DNA from: Adiantum capillus-veneris
Taxonomy: Eukaryota > Streptophyta > Polypodiopsida > Polypodiales > Pteridaceae
Direction of reading: 5' to 3'
DNA length: 64,000 nucleotides
Assembly (NCBI GenBank): GCA_014529385.2
Contig: CM043959.1
Span: 13,548,809 to 13,612,808, forward strand
Every line of letters starts with the position of its first letter. Within the stretch, counting starts at the first letter, position 1. Below are positions 60,238-64,000 of this stretch, piece after piece. A model generated the notes under the pieces. That model did no database searches. It saw only the letters and a program-made list of their open reading frames with translations, and was not told the DNA's origin. Position numbers and translations under genes: made by a program.

Positions 60238-61381
60238 GATAAGGTGAGGAAATGCTCACACAAAGCTGAAGCCTATCTTCAAATCACTCAAATTCTCAGT
60301 CAAGAAGATGCAACAGAAAAAAGGAAATGCCCTAGTTAAGGACCATTATATGGAGGATGGCCTTCTTTACTATAGACATCGACTTTACATTCCTAAGGAT
60401 ACCTCCCTAAAATAATTAATTCTTCATGAAGGTCATGATATCCCAGTTTCAAGACGCGTGGGATATGCAAAAACTCTTAATACCTTGAGGAAAAGCTACT
60501 GCTAGACCGGAATAAAGAGGGATGTACTTTGATACATTAGACAATGCCTCTCTTGTCAAAAAAACAAGGCTAAATGAGTGATGATTCCAGGAAAACATGG
60601 TAGTCGTGGATATGCTTACTAAAGCGCATCTCATCTAATACTAGTGAAAACCACTTACATCACATCAAATATAAGCCGGATCTTTGTTAAAGAGATCTTT
60701 AGACTACCTGGGCTTCCAAAGAGAATCATCAGTGACACGGATCTAAAGTTCACTTCCATGTTTTGGAAGTCTCTGTTTGAAGCTTTAGGAACACAACTAT
60801 TCTTTAGCTCGACATATCATCCTCAGAGAGACGGACAGATAGAACGGGTAACCAAGTAATTCAAGATGTCCTTTGAGCTTATTGCAGTGGAGAACCCTGC
60901 AAGTGGATTCAATTTCTTCCCTTAGTAGAATTTTCCTATAACTCCTCTTTCCATAAAAGCTCTATATGGGCATGAATGCATATCACCATTGAATTGTTTT
61001 GACCCTACTATAAGGGTGGAAGCCTCAAAGAAAATGCTGGAGGAAATGGAAGCCTAGATCAAAGCCATACGACAAGATATTCAGGCAAATAAGGATCGTC
61101 AAAAGCATTATGCAGACCAAAAATGATCCGATCAAATCTTGAAACAAGAAGACAAGGTCTTTCTTTGAGTGTGTCCAAAAAGAAGCAATATATCTCTAGG
61201 AAAATTCAAAAATCTTAGTCCTCGATATTTTGGTCCGTATGAAATAATCAAGGTCCTTAGTGATCAACCCTACAAATTAAAGTTGTCCAAACATACTAAA
61301 GTTCATTATGTATTTCATGTCAACCTACTAAAACCCTACATCCCAAATTCCTCGGCCATTTTATATTTGCACAGTGTTTGA
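60238..61381 (+). pseudogene. integrase remnant (zinc-binding, core, C-terminal)
   Basis: Zinc-binding region with CLSCQ, then core ORF 60644-60859 (ISRIFVKEIF, ISDTD, TYHPQRDGQIE, spacing still D-35-E), a 35-base deletion before ALYGHE (AAAGCTCTATATGG near 60957) and C-terminal ORF 61169-61381 running into LTR-3. Shared stops present. Confidence 0.86.
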
Positions 61382-61864
61382 GATCTTTTTATCAATGAGC
61401 CACTATGGCTGCTTTGTAGATAGGATAGTGAGAACTCACCTTAAAAGGGTCATGCAATAAGTGATATGCTCCAATCATAACTTAAGTGGAACTAAGTGTG
61501 AAAGAGGGGCCTCCAAATTTTTGGCACCAATAAGTAATATCAAATATTAAATACCAAACTCCACAAGAGGTGCCATGGAGTTTGGGGCTAAGTCCATTCT
61601 TGCGTAGATGCTTTCCATTTTTCCCTTTCCCCTCTCTTACCCTATGTCTTGGTCTATGGAGCTTCTCTATGTCATCCTCTTGTGTGTAAGAGTTTGTCCC
61701 CTTGTTTTCTTTGTGTATTATTATGTGTATATATGTCAACATTTCCATCCCTTCTCTCTATGTCCACATCAACCCTTCTAGATCTCTCTTTTCCCTTGTC
61801 CACATGGCAAGATCAATGGTTGTATTTAATGGCCATGTGTGGAAGCCCACCCTTGACCCCAAAA
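61345..61864 (+). repeat. LTR-3, fused to pol
   Basis: Long-block type. Ends CCCCAAAA like the copy at 57492, then GTGGTATCAAAGC. Confidence 0.85.
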
Positions 61865-63495
61865 GTGGTATCAAAGCTTCTGGTCTAAAGAAAATCCGCA
61901 ATCAAAATCCAGTTTGAAGGATGGATTTTCAAATTTGTAGAATCAAGTTTGGGAATCAAGGCTGATCAGCAATTAATTGAAAAATGGGCCATCAATTCCG
62001 CTTAACGATCATCAAGATTCAACAAGGGAAGAAAAGAATTAGCTCTTGAAGAATTTGTTTGAGTCAATCGGTGATTGTGGTTTGACATCAAAAAAGGGAG
62101 CTTGAAAAGCAATTAGTTTGGCTTAAGTATAGAAGAAATCGAACATCAAGGCTGTGATTGAGAGATTGGAAGCTACAAGGATTACCCATGACATCTCACT
62201 CCATGTTGCAAGCTCCAATCTAAGATAGCTGAAAATATTGGAATATAGTTTTCAAACCATTGAAGTAGTACTCGGCTACCTTTCTGAAACCCTGTGTGAA
62301 CAACCCTAACACACACATATAGCTTGACTTTGACCTGCACAAAATCAGGCCATGTAACCATCAAAGTGGTCTCCCAGAGCTCTTGAACTAGTTGTCCTTC
62401 ATACTCGTGCGCAAGGGAGAGGTAGTTGGTTGCCGTCAATCTCTGAGCACTTGGCGTTGTTGCTGCTACTCGTTAACTAAGTTCTTTTCAGAACTCTTTC
62501 CGACCTTATTTTCACACAAAAGGTGACGCTGCTATTGAACCGCAAAGTTGGCCACCCAAATTTTAACAAAGACCTATTCACCCCCTCTCCTTTACTTGAT
62601 TAAGCCCTTTGTATAATGGTTGACCCTTGTTGGTTGTATACCCCCCAAAACTTTGAATAACCACTTGTATTACATCGTATATGCTATGAAACACCATCGC
62701 TTTTTACACTAAAAAATTGTACGCATGTTTCCTTGATTTTACTAGGTATCCAACTAAACCTATCAGGACTACGTATTCTATGTTACCAGGTAAAAGTATC
62801 TTGACACCCAGGTGATGATCCAACTCTAGAATTTTGACTCTTCTTCTACTAGAAAATCACTCATTGTGTAAAGAATTCACAAATGTATACTTTCTTTTAT
62901 ATGACTAAAACCACACATGAGTGGTTGTACTTTTTCTCTGTCTTTTTTGAATTCCCATTTGTGGACACTCTTTGTGTCTCTTCTCTGTAAAGTTTGAATA
63001 CAGGATATGCTAGACAGGAGGATTGTTAAAAAAATTTCCATTCTCCATGCCCTCAGCTCATGCTTGGATAGTCACTATACGTTGGGTTATGGTGTAATGC
63101 CCAAGCATATTTAAACATGATATCTAACCTTGTAATGTATTTAATAGTTAATTACCTTCACACTGACACATTCACAATGCATTTCACAGTGGTTTATTAC
63201 AACTCTTTCGAGGACCCCTACCTACATGTCATAATGAAGAACCGTCCACACTTGTAAATCAAGAAGAGAAACTCATTCTTGACCAAATATTTGATAACCA
63301 CAACTGTATGCACTAACATGGTTCATAATTGTTATTTTTTGACTTTTCAATGCCACCCTAGAGAAGATGCTAATTGGATGCCTTAATTTTTTTTTCAAAA
63401 CTTTCCAGATCTTCTTCACACCTTTTGTCACAATGATGCTTGAACTAAATCTCTATTCAGCAACTGAGGACAGTTGCTATCTCTAGAGTAAGGGA
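61865..63495 (+). repeat. C internal segment, long form with exon-like part deleted
   Basis: Donor CAG|GTAAAAGT near 62790 is good, but a deletion at about 62947 (TCTTTTTTGAATTCCC) removes the acceptor, the ATGACACAAAAC start and the QDEAYPNF region. Tail complete up to LTR-1. Confidence 0.77.
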
Positions 63496-64000
63496 TGTTA
63501 CTACACTAGGAACCCTCCTGTTGTATGTGGTCAACTACAATTAGGATAGCTGGAGCGTAATAGATACTTTTTGTGTTGTCTTTCTATTTTGTTCTAATGG
63601 TGAGTTGATGACTTGTAGATTGGGATTCTGAGAGTTGAGAAGAAGGCGTTGGAAATAAATCAATTCCCGTGCCATTTTATATTTGCACAATGTTTGAGAT
63701 CTTTTATCAATAAGCCACCATGGCTGCTTTGTAAATAGGATAGTCAAAACTCACCTTAAGAGGGTCATGCAATAAGTGATATGCTCCACTTACAACAAAA
63801 GTGGAACTAAGTGTAAAAGAGGGGCCTCTAATTTTTTTGGCACCAACAAATAATATCAAATATTAAATACCAAACTCCACAAGGGGTGCCGTGGAGTTTT
63901 GGGCTAAGGCCATTCTTGTGTAGATGCTCTCAATTTTTCTTTTTCCCCTCTCTTACCCTATGTCTTGGGTTATGGATCTCCTTTGTGTCATCCTCTTGTG
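63496..64000 (+). repeat. LTR-1, cut by the window end
   Basis: Starts TGTTACTACACTAGG and continues to the last base without reaching its end, so the array goes on beyond the window. Confidence 0.87.

Noticed and set aside
1..64000. CRISPR array, operons, ribosome-binding sites or other bacterial features suggested by regular repeats
   Set aside because: Repeats are kilobases long with LTR, PBS and pol signatures, and the splice-like signals and tRNA-iMet PBS point to a plant nuclear genome.
1..64000. tRNA, rRNA or classic short-monomer satellite
   Set aside because: I saw no cloverleaf or rRNA core sequence and no short-period satellite. The only regular periodicity is the multi-kilobase unit.

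Overview
This is a stretch of plant nuclear heterochromatin made almost entirely of long-terminal-repeat (LTR) retrotransposon DNA. I see no host gene, rRNA or tRNA. The plant assignment rests on the tRNA-iMet type primer-binding site (PBS, TGGTATCAGAGC) after the LTRs, on Ty3/gypsy pol motifs, and on a solo LTR of plant Copia style. I cannot name the species.

Layout. Most of the window is one head-to-tail array, plus strand, of a decayed non-autonomous Ty3/gypsy derivative. Its full repeat unit is LTR-1 > S > LTR-2 > B > LTR-3 > C, then LTR-1 again. LTR-1 (about 635 bp) starts TGTTACAAGACTAGG. LTR-2 (about 680 bp) starts TGTTACGAGACTCTCC. LTR-3 (about 510 bp) has lost its first ~190 bp and is fused to the end of pol. 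S is a ~0.5-0.6 kb spacer (PBS, gag-like leader, 3' tail). B is a leader plus an integrase remnant (zinc-binding, catalytic core and C-terminal parts). C is the leader plus unexplained sequence that carries intron-like splice signals. Neighbouring segments share LTRs. The period is about 5.3-5.7 kb where C is short (4.7-35.5 kb) and about 6.3-6.5 kb where C is long (0-4.7 and 36-64 kb, apart from the inserted element). Several units are shortened, partly duplicated or fused.

Insertions. A 1.6 kb solo LTR (6869-8474, target duplication TCCTT) lies in an LTR-1 fragment. A minus-strand Ty3/gypsy element (48346-55405, target duplication GCAGA) lies in an LTR-2. It still shows gag, CCHC zinc knuckle, protease, reverse transcriptase, RNase H and integrase, but it is frameshifted, lacks most of its 3' LTR, and has a 450 bp MITE-like insert with a TA duplication in RNase H. 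Its LTR is a diverged relative of the array LTRs, so array and insert belong to one retrotransposon lineage.

How it works together. No array unit encodes gag, protease or reverse transcriptase, and all integrase remnants share the same stop codons. The array therefore most likely grew by unequal recombination or by amplification of a dead founder, not by independent transposition. The LTR-1/S/LTR-2 segment keeps the best PBS and two full LTRs and could have been mobilised in trans. Some places show dense single-base indels against sister copies and may be assembly errors.
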